From a bacterium (GTDB taxonomy: Bacteria > Planctomycetota > Planctomycetia > Pirellulales > Pirellulaceae): DNA of 8,017 nt. The notes under the pieces were generated by a model. The model did no database searches. It had not been told where the DNA came from and saw only the letters and a list, made by a program, of their open reading frames with translations. Of this stretch, positions 6,139 to 8,017 are shown piece by piece (the first letter of the stretch is position 1; every line of letters starts with the position of its first letter). Both the position numbers and the translations under genes were made by a program. Where the stretch lies: positions 1-8,017 of the forward strand of contig JAUIHJ010000383.1 of the NCBI GenBank assembly GCA_030432015.1, given 5' to 3'.

Positions 6139-8017
6139 TCAGCCGGTTTTCTGGAAGTGAATGTCGTGCAGACGACCGTAGAGGGGACAACGCTGCATCA
6201 AATCGGCGTGCTTGCCGATGTCGACAATCCGGCCCGCCTCCATCACGACGACACGATCGGCCAGTGTGAGCGTCGAGAGTCGATGGGTGATCATGATGGC
6301 GGTGCGGTCCGTGACAAAGGATTCCAGGGCCTGATGAATCAGCTGTTCACTTTCGATATCGATCTGGCTGGTCGCCTCGTCGAGGATCAGGATCTCGGGA
6401 TCGCGGAGAATGGCACGGGCCAGTGCGATCCGTTGCCGTTGTCCACCTGACAAGCGTCCTCCGCCGGCGCCGACCATCGTGTCGTAGCCATCATTCAGTT
6501 TCTCGCGAATGAACCGATCGGCGTGTGCCTGGCAGGCCGCCGCGATCACGGCTTCGTCTGAGGCCTGCGGTGAGCCATACCGGATATTGTTCATCACCGT
6601 GTCGTCGAACAGGTGTGTTTGCTGCGAGACGATGCCGATTCGCTGCCTCAGATCGCGTCGCCGCAGATCGCGGAGATCGATATCTGACAGCCGCACCGAG
6701 CCGGCACGCGGGTCGAAGAACCGGGGAATCAGGTTGACGAGTGTGCTTTTGCCGCAGCCGTTGGGGCCAACGAGCGCAATGGTTTCGCCATACTTGATTT
6801 CGAGGTCGATCCCGTGCAGAACAGGCATCGAGGGGTTGTAGTGAAAATCGACCTTTTCAAACACAATGCGCTGATGCGGTTTCGGCAGTGGCAGCGCCCG
6901 TTCCGGATCTGAGATTTCAGATTCCCGGTCCATTAAGGCAAAGATTCGATCGGCCGCCGCGACGCCTCCCTGCACCGCGCCGAGGACGTCGGACATTTTT
7001 CGAATCGGGTCGGTCACGCCCACCAGCATGCCGTAGAACAAGAGCAGCCGGCCGATCTCCATCGGGCGGTCGCACATCTTGATCCCCAGCAGGTGCGTCT
7101 CCTGCTCGAGGACGAGATAGGCCCCGGCAATCAGCGAGAGAGAAATGACGCCGATCCCCAGGACTTCCGTCAGCGGCTTGGTCAACGAATTGTAAAAGGC
7201 GATCCGCATCGACTTCTTGAACAACTGCTTCGCCGAGAGATGAAACCGATTCCGCTCGTAGGGCTCCATCGTGAAGGCCTTCACCGTTTGGATCCCTCGA
7301 AACGACTCGGAAAGCGTGCTGTACAGCTGTGCGATCTCTTCCATCGCGCGACGATTCGCCCGTTTGATGGAAGATGCCAACTTCCGCATAAGCAGCAGCG
7401 CAGGAGGCGCCACCAACAACGACAGGAGCAGCAGTTGCCAACTGATCGTGCATGCGATCGCCAGGCACGCGACCATCTTCAGCGGCTCGCGCATCGCGCG
7501 GCCGAACAAGTGATTTAAACTGACCCCCAAGGCGGACATGTCGTTGGTGAAACGGCTGAGCAGTTCTGTGTCGCGGCCTTGACCGAACGCTGCCAAATCC
7601 AGTTGCAGGGATTGTCGAAAAAACTGCTTGCGGAGGTCAAACGTGGTCAGTTGGACGAGTCGCTCGACGACCATCATATTGACGACCAGAAAGACGTCCT
7701 TCAGGCCCGTCCCAATCACCATGATGCCAACGATCACCAACAGCGTTTGAAAGGGATCACGCGGCAAGTAGGACTTGATATACGGCTCGACCCAGAGGTA
7801 GCGAGCGAGTGCCGTCTGCTCGGACTTGAGACGCGACTCCTGCCCGCGAATCTCGCGCCTTCGTTGCACCATCTCGCGCTGATCAACCGGCGTGGGTTGC
7901 GAGCGCAACGTTGCCAGCGAGCTTTCCAGTTCGCTGGCATTTGTCTGGGCCGCGGAAACTTGTTGGTCAACCCACTCGTGCATCGATTGTCCGCGAAAAA
8001 CAACCTGGACAAAGGGG
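6139..8017 (-). CDS. MsbA-type ABC exporter, fused permease and ATPase (5' partial)
   Basis: A half-size ABC exporter that would dimerise in the inner membrane to export a lipid, peptide or drug; the substrate is not readable. The frame is open through the right edge, and the ATG at 7983-7981 is probably internal, because the first membrane helix expected for this fold is missing and upstream codons continue in frame. Residues count from that ATG. A hydrophilic, coil-like stretch (about 1-70) is followed by TM2 at about 80-101, then two helices near MVACLAIACTISW and LLLLSLLVAPPALLL, then helices around VLGIGVISLSLIAGAYLVL and RLLLFYGMLVG. The ATPase begins near 373, with A-loop Tyr382, Walker A GPNGCGKST (406-414), Q-loop Gln454, signature LSGGQ (511-515), Walker B ILILDE with Asp535/Glu536, and switch His567. 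All catalytic residues are present, so it should be active. It is followed after 188 bases by the NHL gene on the same strand. Confidence 0.95.
   Translation of the reverse strand, partial: PFVQVVFRGQSMHEWVDQQVSAAQTNASELESSLATLRSQPTPVDQREMVQRRREIRGQESRLKSEQTALARYLWVEPYIKSYLPRDPFQTLLVIVGIMVIGTGLKDVFLVVNMMVVERLVQLTTFDLRKQFFRQSLQLDLAAFGQGRDTELLSRFTNDMSALGVSLNHLFGRAMREPLKMVACLAIACTISWQLLLLSLLVAPPALLLMRKLASSIKRANRRAMEEIAQLYSTLSESFRGIQTVKAFTMEPYERNRFHLSAKQLFKKSMRIAFYNSLTKPLTEVLGIGVISLSLIAGAYLVLEQETHLLGIKMCDRPMEIGRLLLFYGMLVGVTDPIRKMSDVLGAVQGGVAAADRIFALMDRESEISDPERALPLPKPHQRIVFEKVDFHYNPSMPVLHGIDLEIKYGETIALVGPNGCGKSTLVNLIPRFFDPRAGSVRLSDIDLRDLRRRDLRQRIGIVSQQTHLFDDTVMNNIRYGSPQASDEAVIAAACQAHADRFIREKLNDGYDTMVGAGGGRLSGGQRQRIALARAILRDPEILILDEATSQIDIESEQLIHQALESFVTDRTAIMITHRLSTLTLADRVVVMEAGRIVDIGKHADLMQRCPLYGRLHDIHFQKTG

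Overview
This 8 kb stretch is moderately GC-rich bacterial DNA carrying five protein genes, two of them cut by the window edges. The best taxonomic guess is a planctomycete (Pirellulales-like). It has a secreted DUF1080 (3-keto-disaccharide hydrolase-like) protein and a secreted NHL-propeller protein, both of which are expanded in that phylum, and an ABC exporter with an unusually long loop. This is an inference from gene content; no rRNA or marker gene is present.

Left half, + strand (1-4770): a tight unidirectional cluster. It starts with a very large membrane-anchored FtsK/SpoIIIE-superfamily ATPase, open at the left edge. This has two membrane helices, a long coiled coil and three RecA-like folds, of which only the middle one keeps a full Walker A and B. 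Its stop overlaps by 4 bases (ATGA) the start of the secreted DUF1080 gene. After a 26-base gap comes a YihX-type HAD sugar-phosphate phosphatase gene. The spacing suggests co-transcription, but nothing shows that the three products share a pathway.

Right half, - strand (4943-8017): an NHL-repeat beta-propeller protein with a signal peptide, converging on the HAD gene. Its repeat region resembles peptidyl-alpha-hydroxyglycine alpha-amidating lyase (PAL) and retains a plausible His/Tyr/Arg constellation. Upstream of it is a 188-base intergenic region with a candidate sigma70-like promoter and three 14-base tandem repeats. Beyond that lies an MsbA-type ABC exporter (fused permease and ATPase) whose first membrane helix lies outside the right edge.

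The most interesting item is the FtsK-like protein. Its three-ATPase layout recalls the EccC/EssC motors of type VII secretion, but it carries a roughly 150-residue coiled coil between membrane and motor and has the catalytic module in the middle. No CRISPR array, transposon, tRNA or rRNA gene was seen.
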